Assembly (NCBI RefSeq): GCF_013391805.1
Contig: NZ_CP058364.1
Coordinates: 3,539,501 to 3,603,500 of the forward strand
Reading direction: 5' to 3'
Source: Galbibacter sp. BG1
Lineage (GTDB): Bacteria; Bacteroidota; Bacteroidia; Flavobacteriales; Flavobacteriaceae
Length of the DNA: 64,000 bases
This document shows, piece by piece, positions 41,304 to 50,319 of the stretch. The notes under the pieces were generated by a model that worked only from the letters and a program-made list of their open reading frames with translations, was not told where the DNA came from and made no database searches. The stretch's first letter is position 1, and each line of letters starts with the position of its first letter. The translations under genes were made by a program, and so were the position numbers.

Positions 41304-43283
41304 TTAATCGAAATTAAACCAAAAACGAACCCCTTCCGGCACTTTGTCTATATTTAGCTTGGAACGTAATTGATTTGCCAAACGCGAGATAAGGTTCATC
41401 CCCATGGAAGCAGAATGCTTTATATCGAAGTCTTCGGGAAGGCCTGCCCCATCATCCTTGTATTCAAAAATATATTGATCCTCTTCCTTTTGAAGATTAA
41501 TATAGATATTCCCCTGTTTGGTCTCTTTAAAAGCATATTTAAAGGAATTGGAGATTAGTTCATTTAAAATCAAACCAATAGGAATGGCGCGATCTACATC
41601 CAGATCTGCAGTTTCAGCGTTGATGTGAAGTTTAATTTTATAACCAGCCTGCTTATAGACCGATTGGATACTCGCTGCCAAAGATTCTATATACTCCTGC
41701 ATTTTTATAACCGATAGATCTTCGTTTTGATATAGCTTTTGGTGGATTAAAGCCATGGCCTTTACCCTGCTTTTACCTTCTTCCAAAGCGTTTATTGCCG
41801 ATTTGCTCTTGGTATTTTTTGTTTGTATACTCAACAAACTGGAAACTACCTGTAAATTGTTCTTTACCCGGTGGTGAATCTCTTTTAAAAGGGAATCTTT
41901 TTCAGTTAAAGAATTTTCAATAATGCGCTTCTGGTTTTCTATAAGTCTTTTGTTCTTTACACTTTTTATATAAGCAACTATTAACCCTATTACACACACC
42001 ATACAGAGAATAAGTGCGGAAACACTTAAATAAATGGTCTTTTCCCGTTCTAAAATTTCGGTTTTGTTTTTTTCTAGGTTTAAGCGCTGTTTTTCTATGG
42101 TTTCTTTCTGGTTATTGAGATCGAACTGAACCAATAAACTAAGTAATTGCTTTTTACGGCTGCTGTAATCGAGGGAATCTTTAAGTTTTACATATCGCTT
42201 AAAGAAAAGGGATGCCGAGTCTGGATTGCTGTCTTTTAGAAAAAAGTTTGCCCTTAAACGGTTGTAATTTACCGTATTTGTTTTTACTGTTTGTTGGTCT
42301 AATGTAATGCTATCTAAATAGGCTTTTGCCAGGGTAAGTCGGTCTAATTCTAAATAACACTCTGCAAGACTGCTCCACAACTCCACAGTTTCCTTAGAAT
42401 ACCTTCCTTTGTCGTTTAATTTGGCCGCAGAAACCCCTGCTTCTAAATACGGAATAGCTTTTTCGTATTCATTTTGAACCATTTTACATTTACCAAGATT
42501 GCTTTCTATTTTGCCTTTTAAAAATACCGCCTTGTTGAAATTGGCTACGGTAATATTTTTGGTGTTGCCCAAATATTTATTGATGCTCTTTCGGGATAGG
42601 GTAATATTCTTTAAAGCGGTATAGATGGAACCGTCTTTTAGTAAATAGGTGCCCAAATCGTTATAATATTGAGCCCTGTAAAGCTCATTATCGGTTGCTT
42701 CGAGTTTATTTTTGTTACTAATAATATATTCCATCATTGCTTGCCTGTAAAGTCCAAGCTCGGCATATACATCATACAGAACAATATTCTCTCCAAGGTT
42801 TTTTAGTTTTCTACGAACCTCCAGTTGCTTATCAAAAAGATGTAGCTCTTTGTAGGCTTTATCCAACGTATTCAAAACAGCTACCTTGACATTTCTGTCC
42901 AATCTATTTTCATTCTCATATAACAACTCCCCAATTAATGCCCCTTTATCATAATTTCCAACATCGTAATACAGTTGGGCCAACATGCTTTTGTATTTGT
43001 AAATACTGAGGGAATCTTTGGAATTTTCTGCTTTAACCATCGATTGATTGAGGGAATCGATCCATGAATAGGCCGAACTTACCCGATAACGGTCGTTTTC
43101 AGAAAAAAAGAAATTAAATTTATCTTCAGGGGAATTTAAATCCAAGAATTCTTGAAGTGGATCCTCTGTTTCAGAAGATTTTGTCTGCTGTCCAAAGGTT
43201 GAAATTACTGAGAGCATCAATAATATTGAAAAAGCAATGGTTTTATATTTTAATGTGTGTAGCAATCTCAGAAATACTCTCAT
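41304..43283 (-). CDS. TPR-containing sensor histidine kinase (HisKA_2 type)
   Basis: This 659-residue protein has a signal peptide (about 14-31), a periplasmic region of tetratricopeptide-like helices (about 90-390), one membrane helix (about 416-438), a coiled coil and a kinase core. The core has the phospho-acceptor His in E-I-H-H-R-V-K-N-N-L-Q (about 470), N-box I-L-N-E-L-I-S-N-S-F-K and G-box D-D-G-A-G-L. It senses something outside the inner membrane. No response regulator lies nearby. A strong hairpin sits 12 bp ahead of its start codon. Confidence 0.9.
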   Translation of the reverse strand: MRVFLRLLHTLKYKTIAFSILLMLSVISTFGQQTKSSETEDPLQEFLDLNSPEDKFNFFFSENDRYRVSSAYSWIDSLNQSMVKAENSKDSLSIYKYKSMLAQLYYDVGNYDKGALIGELLYENENRLDRNVKVAVLNTLDKAYKELHLFDKQLEVRRKLKNLGENIVLYDVYAELGLYRQAMMEYIISNKNKLEATDNELYRAQYYNDLGTYLLKDGSIYTALKNITLSRKSINKYLGNTKNITVANFNKAVFLKGKIESNLGKCKMVQNEYEKAIPYLEAGVSAAKLNDKGRYSKETVELWSSLAECYLELDRLTLAKAYLDSITLDQQTVKTNTVNYNRLRANFFLKDSNPDSASLFFKRYVKLKDSLDYSSRKKQLLSLLVQFDLNNQKETIEKQRLNLEKNKTEILEREKTIYLSVSALILCMVCVIGLIVAYIKSVKNKRLIENQKRIIENSLTEKDSLLKEIHHRVKNNLQVVSSLLSIQTKNTKSKSAINALEEGKSRVKAMALIHQKLYQNEDLSVIKMQEYIESLAASIQSVYKQAGYKIKLHINAETADLDVDRAIPIGLILNELISNSFKYAFKETKQGNIYINLQKEEDQYIFEYKDDGAGLPEDFDIKHSASMGMNLISRLANQLRSKLNIDKVPEGVRFWFNFD

Positions 43284-43295
43284 TATTAATTTTTA

Positions 43296-43326
43296 AAAAA
43301 GCCTAAATATAAAATTTAGGCTTTTT
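43296..43326. terminator. Terminator-like hairpin in a divergent spacer
   Basis: AAAAAGCCTAAAT (43296-43308) is perfectly complementary to ATTTAGGCTTTTT (43314-43326) around a 5-base loop, with T-runs on both strands. It lies between two divergent genes and just before the histidine kinase start codon, so it may terminate an unseen short transcript or attenuate the kinase. The rest of the 43284-43631 spacer is A/T-rich with no gene I can support. Confidence 0.75.
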
Positions 43327-43631
43327 CTTTCAGATAACTTCTATAATAATTAAACCTCCAAGCGTCATTATTATATAATTAACATCTTAACAGCGCCGTA
43401 AACTTACTTCTATTAAACCTGAAAAATAAATAATTGTTGTATAAGAAGAAAATTATGTGGTAAAGAAGCTTTAAAGGTTGTTTTTTATCTTTTGCTCTAT
43501 AAAAAACCAATCCAAATTTTGTGGATTGCCAAAAGCATATTCTTATTATTTATATAAATTGTTTCCCTCTTTACAGGAAAAGTCGTAATTTTTAAAATAA
43601 AATTCACGAGCCTTTAATATTTCTATTTCTT

Positions 43632-43961
43632 ATGTTTAAAATTATTTTATCGGATAATAAGACGGACTTTTATTTTAATCTTTTGGCACAAAACGGTCAG
43701 GTGATTTTAACGAGTGAACTTTATAAAAATAAGAGTAATTGTTTAAACGGCATAGAATCTGTAAAAAACAATGCGTTAAACTCCAGTAGGTACGAACGCA
43801 AAACAGCTTCCAATGGAAAGTTTTATTTCAATTTAAAAAGCAGTAACGGCCAAATTATTGGCAGCAGCCAAATGTATTCTTCGGAAGCTGGTATGGAAAA
43901 CGGAATCAATTCAGTAAAAAACAATGCTCCGGAAGGCGCTATTGAAGATACAACCGTTTAA
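43632..43961 (+). CDS. YegP-family protein (two DUF1508 repeats)
   Basis: This 109-residue protein consists of two copies of the YegP repeat: F-Y-F-N-L-L-A-Q-N-G-Q-V-I-L-T-S-E-L-Y (about 14-32) and F-Y-F-N-L-K-S-S-N-G-Q-I-I-G-S-S-Q-M-Y (about 65-83), each closing in G-I-x-S-V-K-N-N-A. The fold is a small beta-sandwich; the role is unknown but members are often stress-induced. No signal peptide. Its stop lies 3 bp from the stop of the converging aldolase gene. Confidence 0.9.
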   Translation: MFKIILSDNKTDFYFNLLAQNGQVILTSELYKNKSNCLNGIESVKNNALNSSRYERKTASNGKFYFNLKSSNGQIIGSSQMYSSEAGMENGINSVKNNAPEGAIEDTTV

Positions 43962-43964
43962 AGT

Positions 43965-44990
43965 TTAAAATTTTATTTGTTTTAAAGTTTCCAATACTTT
44001 TTCATGCATTTCCTCGGTGTAATCCAAATGGGTTACCATACGCAATTTTCCAGATCCCATATTAATAATGGCAATATCTTTACTGCTTAAAGCCTGCATA
44101 AAATCGGCAAGTGCCACCTTATCATCTAGATAAAAAATAAGGATATTGGTTTCCACGGGATCAATGGATTTTATATAACTGGCTTCAGATAGCACTTGAG
44201 CCAATTCCTGGGCTCTCTTGTGGTCTTCCTTTAATCGGTCTATATGATAATCTAAAGCATAAATCCCGGCAGCGGCAAGATAACCGGCCTGCCTCATACC
44301 ACCTCCCAAAACTTTTCGCACCCGAAGCGCTTTCTCCATAAACTTTTTGCTTCCTGTTAAAACAGAGCCTACTGGACAACCCAAGCCCTTGCTTAAACAC
44401 ACAGAAATAGAATCGAATATAGCTCCGTACTGTTTTGGTGTTTCATTTTTGGCAACCAAGGCATTCCATAACCGGGCTCCATCCAAATGCAATCCCAGAT
44501 TATTTTCATCGCAAACCTTTCTAATCTCCAAGATCTCTTCAAAATTCCAGCAAGCCCCTCCTCCCCTGTTGGCCGTATTTTCCAGGCAAACCAAGGAAGT
44601 TAGCGGACTATGGTAAAAGTCTGGCGGATTGATAGCGTTTATAACATCGTTGGCTGTAAATTGTCCGTTTTTCCCATCAATTAATTTGCAAGAAACACCA
44701 CTGTTAAAACTAACGCCCCCGCCTTCGTAATTAAAAATATGGGCGTCTTTATCGGTTATTAATTGGTCTCCCGGCTGGGTATGTACTTTAATTGCAGTTT
44801 GATTGGCCATTATACCACTAGGAAAAAAAAGCGCGGCTTCCTTTCCAAACATATAGGCCACCTTTTGCTCCAGTTCATTTACGGCGGCATCATCTTTAAA
44901 AACATCGTCGCCCACTTTGGCGTTCATCATTGCCTCCAACATAGCAGCTGTTGGTTTGGTTACCGTATCACTGATTAAATTTATCTTCAT
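43965..44990 (-). CDS. ltaE: Low-specificity threonine aldolase
   Basis: This 341-residue PLP enzyme cleaves L-threonine or allo-threonine to glycine and acetaldehyde. The Schiff-base lysine is K201 in C-L-S-K-G-L-G-C-P-V-G-S; the PLP Asp and Arg lie in H-L-D-G-A-R-L (about 168-174); D-V-F-K-D-D-A-A-V at about 29-37 is the family start motif. Length is normal. It stands alone. Confidence 0.9.
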   Translation of the reverse strand: MKINLISDTVTKPTAAMLEAMMNAKVGDDVFKDDAAVNELEQKVAYMFGKEAALFFPSGIMANQTAIKVHTQPGDQLITDKDAHIFNYEGGGVSFNSGVSCKLIDGKNGQFTANDVINAINPPDFYHSPLTSLVCLENTANRGGGACWNFEEILEIRKVCDENNLGLHLDGARLWNALVAKNETPKQYGAIFDSISVCLSKGLGCPVGSVLTGSKKFMEKALRVRKVLGGGMRQAGYLAAAGIYALDYHIDRLKEDHKRAQELAQVLSEASYIKSIDPVETNILIFYLDDKVALADFMQALSSKDIAIINMGSGKLRMVTHLDYTEEMHEKVLETLKQIKF

Positions 44991-45269
44991 GCTGCGAAAT
45001 ATTCGATTTGCTAATTTAAATTTTAAAGTCGCTCAAAAGCTTTTGTAAAAGTATAAAAATGAAAACTATTTCCATTCTCGTTTATGCATGACCTTCTATC
45101 AATTAAGACACATCATTTTCAAAAAAAATCATTAAAAAACTTCAATATCAATTATTTTTTGAAAAACCACCCCTAATTATTGTCCTTTTCATAAAATTCT
45201 TAATTGAATATTAAGATTAATATAGGCGCTGTTCCGACGAAAATCCTTATATTATTGAAAAAGAAACAG

Positions 45270-46742
45270 ATGGCGACAAATTTAAAAACCAAACATCCTA
45301 TTTTTTCCTGCTATAAAAGAAATGATAGTTTTTTTGATGAAATTTTTAATGCAAACGGAGAGGTAAAAGAAATTTATCAAAAGCTATTCGAGATTTATGG
45401 CGGCCATTCCATTGAAGATTTTATCAACTTAAACAATAAAGCAAGATCTTCTTTTTTCAATCAAGGGATAACCTTCCAGGTATATGGAGACAACCAGGTA
45501 AAAGAAAAGATCTTTCCTTTTGATTTGTTTCCGAGAATCATACATCCTTCCGAATGGGATATTATTGAAAGGGGAGCCATTCAAAGAAGCAAAGCTCTCA
45601 ACCTTTTTTTGCACGACATTTATCACGATAAGAAAATTATAAAACAAGGGATTGTACCTTTGGAAATGATAAGTTCTTCTGAAAATTACCTTCATCAAAT
45701 GATGGGGATTGATCCTCCGGGAGGAATTTACAACCACGTTTCGGGAACTGACCTTATAAAACATTCCGATGGAAAATATTATGTGTTGGAAGATAATATA
45801 AGGTGTCCCTCTGGGGTAAGTTATGTGGTTTGTAACCGTACCGCATTAAAAAGAGCTTTATTTGGGGTTTTTAATCATTACAAAGCACATACCGTAACCA
45901 ATTACGCAGAAAACCTATTGGATATTATAGAAAGTGTAAAACCACAAGGTGTCGACAGTCCGAACTGTGTCGTACTCACACCGGGTATTTATAACTCCGC
46001 TTATTACGAACACTCGTATCTAGCAAAGGCTATGGGAGTTGAATTGGTCGAGGGAAGGGATTTATTTGTAGAAAACAATTTTGTTTATATGAAAACCATC
46101 ACGGGCCCAGAAAAGGTAGATGTAATATATAGACGCGTAGACGATCAGTTTTTAGACCCGTTTGAGTTTAAACCAGATTCATCCCTTGGGGTTCCTGGTT
46201 TGTTTTCGGTTTATAAAATGGGTAATGTAGCCTTGGTAAATGCGCCGGGTACAGGAGTTGCAGACGATAAGGCAATCTACACTTACATGCCACAAATAAT
46301 AAAATATTACCTCGATGAAGAGCCAATTTTAAATAATGTACACACCTACCATTGCAGTAGACCCGACGAATTGAAGTACGTTTTGGAAAACATCGATAAA
46401 CTCGTGGTAAAACCAGTAGATGAAGCTGGTGGCTATGGGGTTACCATAGGAAACAGACTTACCAAAGAGGAAATAGAAAAAGTAAAGGAGCAGATTAAAG
46501 CCGCTCCCCGAAAATACATTGCACAACCTATTATGTCACTTTCCGTTCATGCTACCTATATAGACGACACCAATTCTTTCGAGCCGAGACACGTAGACTT
46601 GCGAACCTTTACCTTGCTTGGTAAAGACAAAGAGTTTGTGCTTAAAGGCGGTTTGACCCGTGTAGCATTACAAAAAGGAAATTTAATTGTTAATTCTTCT
46701 CAAGGTGGTGGTTCTAAAGACACCTGGGTTCTAAAAAAATAA
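45270..46742 (+). CDS. Circularly permuted ATP-grasp protein (peptide-ligase type)
   Basis: This protein has about 490 residues from ATG 45270 (MATNLKTKHPIF); an upstream ATG at 45204 is less likely. It matches the DUF404/DUF407 circularly permuted ATP-grasp family, with L-E-D-N-I-R-C-P-S-G-V-S-Y and V-D-V-I-Y-R-R-V-D-D as conserved cores and K-P-V-D-E-A-G-G-Y-G as the ATP loop. ATP-grasp enzymes form amide bonds via acyl phosphate. It heads a three-gene operon with alpha-E (6 bp) and transglutaminase-like (65 bp) genes, a set predicted to make and process a peptide tag whose identity is unknown. Confidence 0.9.
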   Translation: MATNLKTKHPIFSCYKRNDSFFDEIFNANGEVKEIYQKLFEIYGGHSIEDFINLNNKARSSFFNQGITFQVYGDNQVKEKIFPFDLFPRIIHPSEWDIIERGAIQRSKALNLFLHDIYHDKKIIKQGIVPLEMISSSENYLHQMMGIDPPGGIYNHVSGTDLIKHSDGKYYVLEDNIRCPSGVSYVVCNRTALKRALFGVFNHYKAHTVTNYAENLLDIIESVKPQGVDSPNCVVLTPGIYNSAYYEHSYLAKAMGVELVEGRDLFVENNFVYMKTITGPEKVDVIYRRVDDQFLDPFEFKPDSSLGVPGLFSVYKMGNVALVNAPGTGVADDKAIYTYMPQIIKYYLDEEPILNNVHTYHCSRPDELKYVLENIDKLVVKPVDEAGGYGVTIGNRLTKEEIEKVKEQIKAAPRKYIAQPIMSLSVHATYIDDTNSFEPRHVDLRTFTLLGKDKEFVLKGGLTRVALQKGNLIVNSSQGGGSKDTWVLKK

Positions 46743-46748
46743 AATTTT

Positions 46749-47693
46749 ATGCTAGCAAGAGTAGCCAACAACTTATTCTGGATGGGTAGGTATATAGAAC
46801 GTACCGAACATACAGCAAGATATTTAAATGTCAACTATTTTTCTTCGCTCGATGCACCAAACGAAATTTCACAATCCCGGCAATTTGTGCTGCACTCCAT
46901 GTTAAATATGGCTGGGGACGATGCTGCGGATGAAAATGTAACTTTGGATGAAAAAGAAGTTCTGTACGACATTTCCTTAAATCGGGAAAAACATTACAGC
47001 GTTATCTCCTCGGTAATGTTTGCCCGGGAGAATGCCAACAGTGCTAGGGATCTTATTTCTACGGAACTTTACGAAGCCATCAACAAGTTTTATCACTTCG
47101 TACTGAATTATTCCCCCGACTTCCTTGCGGAAAAAGGATTGTATGATTTTACAGTGAATGTCACTGAAATGACGGCAATTTTAAAGACCAAAATAAAAGG
47201 AACACTGCTTCACGACGAAATCTACGCCATTATAATGCTAGGGGTAAATCTGGAAAGGGCCATACAAATTATTAGAATTATAAATGCCAAGTACGACGAT
47301 GCCCTAAAAGCAAAAGATGAATCTGCCCACATTACCAATAGTTATGAGTGGATAACCCTGTTAAAATGCGCAGAGTCTTACGATATGATGCGTCGTTTTT
47401 ATAAGAAAACGCCCAACAGTATAAATACTTTAGAATTTCTCATTTTAAATCCGCATTGCCCACGATCGGTGATGAACAGCTTAAACGAAGTGTACGATCA
47501 TATTCAGGTATTGGATCAAAATAAATACATCAATAAAAATTCCACCACTTTTCTAGTGGGTAAAATTAGGGCTGAATATGAGTTTAAGGTCATTGAAGAA
47601 ATAGAAGGAAAATTAAAACCATTCATTGAAAATATTTTGACGCAACTGGTTTCCATTAGCACCAAAATGGAAAACGAATATTTTAATTATTAA
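46749..47693 (+). CDS. Alpha-E domain protein (DUF403)
   Basis: This 314-residue all-helical protein begins M-L-A-R-V-A-N-N-L-F-W-M-G-R-Y-I-E-R-T-E, the signature of alpha-E. Conserved S-R-Q-F and R-E-N-A-N-S-A-R-D pieces and a final basic half follow. It is always found with ATP-grasp and transglutaminase-like partners and is assumed to assist the ligase; no activity has been shown. It starts 6 bp after the ATP-grasp stop. Confidence 0.92.
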   Translation: MLARVANNLFWMGRYIERTEHTARYLNVNYFSSLDAPNEISQSRQFVLHSMLNMAGDDAADENVTLDEKEVLYDISLNREKHYSVISSVMFARENANSARDLISTELYEAINKFYHFVLNYSPDFLAEKGLYDFTVNVTEMTAILKTKIKGTLLHDEIYAIIMLGVNLERAIQIIRIINAKYDDALKAKDESAHITNSYEWITLLKCAESYDMMRRFYKKTPNSINTLEFLILNPHCPRSVMNSLNEVYDHIQVLDQNKYINKNSTTFLVGKIRAEYEFKVIEEIEGKLKPFIENILTQLVSISTKMENEYFNY

Positions 47694-47757
47694 TGGAAAA
47701 AATTATTCTTTTATTCGCTTCAACCTCGTACCTTTAATTACTTTGATATGACATTTT

Positions 47758-48612
47758 ATGATTTTAGATTACACCGTTAAATATAGCGCCACCAATCGAT
47801 ACGAGGCCTTGGTTAAAAATGCCGTTTGGCAGTTTTTAATTAAACCCGAGGAAAATGAATATCAAGAAATAAAGTCTTTTGATTTTTCGAGTTCCATAAA
47901 GGGAAGCATCGACTATTCCGTAAATGCCCTCGGTTTTGAAACTATTAGGCTTTCAGTGCTCGAAAATTTGCGGGAGATTGAGTTTAATGCTGAATTTGAA
48001 GTGAATAAAAAAACTTTCAATCCTTTTGATTTTGAAAGCTTGGGAAGAACGAAAGAACTTGAAATTATAAATTCATTGGACTTTAAAACGGAATTTGAGC
48101 CCTATTTAAAACGAACCGAATTAACGAAAATAGACCTTAGCGAAGAAAAATTATTTCGCTTGGATGCAGTAGAGCCCACCTTTAACCAATTGCAAAAATT
48201 AAATACTTGGGTCTACAACCATATAGAATTTAAGCCTGGAGTAACTTCCGTAAAGACATCGGCTTCTAAAGTTTTAAAAATGGAAGAAGGTGTTTGTCAG
48301 GATTTTTCGCATCTATTCTGTGCCATTTGCAGGGAAAATTCAATTCCAGCGCGTTATGTTTCTGGCTATCTGCACCAAGGGATTGGATATTCGGGAGATT
48401 CGCAATTGCACGCTTGGGCAGAATGCTATGTTCCAGGTATTGGATGGGTTGGCTTCGACCCCACGAATAATTTAATTGTAAGTCAAGACCACATTAAAAT
48501 ATGCCACGGAAAAGACTATAACGATTGTTCTCCCCTTAAAGGCATTATATACGCTACGGGAAGCGGTTCTAATACTTCAGAGCACCGGGTACAGGTTTCT
48601 GCACAGCAATAA
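47758..48612 (+). CDS. Transglutaminase-like cysteine peptidase
   Basis: This 284-residue protein has an N-terminal beta domain (about 1-125) and a transglutaminase-fold core with the full triad: Cys180 in E-E-G-V-C-Q-D-F-S-H, His218 in L-H-A-W-A-E and Asp234 in G-F-D-P-T-N. No signal peptide is seen. In this operon context it probably cleaves or cross-links the product of the ATP-grasp ligase. That role is prediction from gene neighbourhoods. Confidence 0.9.
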   Translation: MILDYTVKYSATNRYEALVKNAVWQFLIKPEENEYQEIKSFDFSSSIKGSIDYSVNALGFETIRLSVLENLREIEFNAEFEVNKKTFNPFDFESLGRTKELEIINSLDFKTEFEPYLKRTELTKIDLSEEKLFRLDAVEPTFNQLQKLNTWVYNHIEFKPGVTSVKTSASKVLKMEEGVCQDFSHLFCAICRENSIPARYVSGYLHQGIGYSGDSQLHAWAECYVPGIGWVGFDPTNNLIVSQDHIKICHGKDYNDCSPLKGIIYATGSGSNTSEHRVQVSAQQ

Positions 48613-48658
48613 TTGCTTTTCTTTCAGAAAAAATAATACATCATTTTTAAAAGTATAG

Positions 48659-48666
48659 TACTTTTG
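48659..48666 (+). promoter_or_regulatory. -7 box of prfB
   Basis: TACTTTTG matches TAnnTTTG and lies 17 bp before the prfB ATG, so the leader is very short. No clear TTG at the -33 position. Confidence 0.5.
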
Positions 48667-48683
48667 AAGAAAATTAGACTTTT

Positions 48684-49784
48684 ATGATTACTACCGATCA
48701 GGTAAAGAATCTCGCTGAACGTACTGCAGATTTAAAGAAATATCTAAATATAGAGCAGAAACGCATCGAAATTCAGAATGAAGAAGAGAAAACCTTTGCG
48801 CCAGACTTTTGGGACAATCCAAAAGAGGCAGAAGCGATAATGAAAGAATTGCGTACCCAAAAGAAATGGGTTGAAGATTACAATAAAGCCAACACTTTAG
48901 TTGGCGACCTCGACGTTCTTTTCGAGTTTTATAAAGAAGGTGAAGCTACAGAAGAAGACATTATCAACCAGTTTACAAAGGCAAAAGAACTTATAGAAAG
49001 TATGGAGTTTAAAAACATGCTTTCTGAAGAAGGGGATAGCATGAGTGCCGTTTTACAAATTACGGCCGGCGCTGGCGGTACAGAGAGTTGCGATTGGGCT
49101 TCCATGCTTATGAGGATGTATTTAATGTGGGGTGAAAAACACGGTTATAAAATAAAAGAATTAAACCACCAAGAAGGGGATGTTGCTGGAATAAAAACGG
49201 TAACCCTTGAGTTTGATGGGGATTTCGCCTTTGGTTGGTTAAAAGGCGAAAACGGCGTACACCGCTTGGTAAGAATCTCACCTTTCGACAGCAACGCTAA
49301 GAGGCACACGTCTTTTGCTTCGGTTTATGTTTATCCGTTGGCCGACGATTCTATTGAAATAGATATTAATCCCGCAGATATTTCTTGGGATTTTGCACGC
49401 TCTAGTGGTGCTGGGGGACAAAACGTAAATAAAGTAGAGACCAAAGCCATTCTTACCCACCACCCTACCGGAATTATTATTCACAACTCAGAAACCAGGT
49501 CCCAATTGGAAAACCGGGAAAAAGCCATGCAAATGCTTAAATCCCAACTTTACGAAATCGAACTTAAAAAACGGCAGGCGGCCCGCGAAGAAATTGAGTC
49601 TTCTAAAATGAAAATTGAATGGGGATCGCAAATAAGGAATTATGTAATGCACCCGTACAAATTGGTAAAAGACGTGCGTACAGCGCAAGAAACGGGAAAT
49701 GTGGATGCCGTTATGGATGGAAATATTGATGAGTTTTTAAAAGCTTATCTCATGATGATGGGACAAAAAGAGGAGGACGTATAA
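48684..49784 (+). CDS. prfB: Peptide chain release factor 2
   Basis: This 366-residue release factor reads UGA/UAA. The stop-codon recognition tripeptide S-P-F is at 199-201 and the catalytic G-G-Q at 244-246 (SGAGGQNVNK). The frame is continuous through residues 18-30 (L-K-K-Y-L-N-I-E-Q), where many bacteria have an in-frame UGA and programmed frameshift, so autoregulation by frameshifting is absent here. Length is normal. Confidence 0.95.
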   Translation: MITTDQVKNLAERTADLKKYLNIEQKRIEIQNEEEKTFAPDFWDNPKEAEAIMKELRTQKKWVEDYNKANTLVGDLDVLFEFYKEGEATEEDIINQFTKAKELIESMEFKNMLSEEGDSMSAVLQITAGAGGTESCDWASMLMRMYLMWGEKHGYKIKELNHQEGDVAGIKTVTLEFDGDFAFGWLKGENGVHRLVRISPFDSNAKRHTSFASVYVYPLADDSIEIDINPADISWDFARSSGAGGQNVNKVETKAILTHHPTGIIIHNSETRSQLENREKAMQMLKSQLYEIELKKRQAAREEIESSKMKIEWGSQIRNYVMHPYKLVKDVRTAQETGNVDAVMDGNIDEFLKAYLMMMGQKEEDV

Positions 49785-49891
49785 ATTATCCCCCATAAAA
49801 AAAGGTTATCGAATTATAAATTCTTCAAATAAAAAAAGAGATTTACTTTAGAAGGATATTATGATTTTTGCAAAACTTAAAACGAGTACTT

Positions 49892-50233
49892 ATGATCAAA
49901 ATATATCACAACCCGCGTTGTAAAAAATCAAGGGAAGGACTTCAAATTGTGGAAGAGTCTGGCAAAGAGTATGAAGTTGTAAAATATTTGGAGGATGTAC
50001 CTTCGGAAAAAGAGCTCAGGGAAATACTTAATTGCTTAGACATAAAACCAATAAACCTAGTTCGTAAAAACGAAACCGTTTGGAAGGAAAATTACAAAAA
50101 CAAATCGCTTACAGACGATGAAGTGATCGAAGCTATGTTGGCCAACCCAAAATTAATAGAAAGACCTATAGTCATGAAAAATGATGTGGCGGTTATAGGC
50201 AGGCCTCCAGAGAATATTAAAGGAATTTTATGA
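49892..50233 (+). CDS. ArsC/Spx-family thioredoxin-fold protein
   Basis: This protein has 113 residues from ATG 49892 (MIKIYHNPRCKKSR); an upstream ATG would add 8 residues. Fold and motif fit the glutaredoxin-like arsenate reductase family: nucleophile Cys10 in N-P-R-C-K-K-S, N-P-K-L-I-E-R-P-I-V and G-R-P-P-E-N near the end. The family includes arsenate reductases and proteins of unrelated function; no arsenic genes are nearby, so arsenate reduction is not asserted. Confidence 0.8.
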   Translation: MIKIYHNPRCKKSREGLQIVEESGKEYEVVKYLEDVPSEKELREILNCLDIKPINLVRKNETVWKENYKNKSLTDDEVIEAMLANPKLIERPIVMKNDVAVIGRPPENIKGIL

Positions 50234-50236
50234 TAA

Positions 50237-50273
50237 GTTTAACCAATTGCGGTTAAACCATGGTCTAAATTTG
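50237..50273 (+). promoter_or_regulatory. Promoter and palindromic operator of the TonB-dependent receptor
   Basis: TAAATTTG (50266-50273) is a -7 box; TTG (50247-50249) lies 16 bp upstream. A perfect inverted repeat GTTTAACC-N6-GGTTAAAC (50237-50258) covers the TTG, so a dimeric regulator could block or assist RNA polymerase here. The repeat has no T-run and is not a convincing terminator for the preceding gene. Confidence 0.55.
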
Positions 50274-50319
50274 GCATCCAAGTTACACATAGTAACGAAC
50301 TACTACTAATACAACTTTT

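Noticed and set aside
49892-50233. Arsenic resistance gene
   Set aside because: The fold family is shared by Spx-like proteins, and no arsenite pump or ArsR regulator lies nearby.
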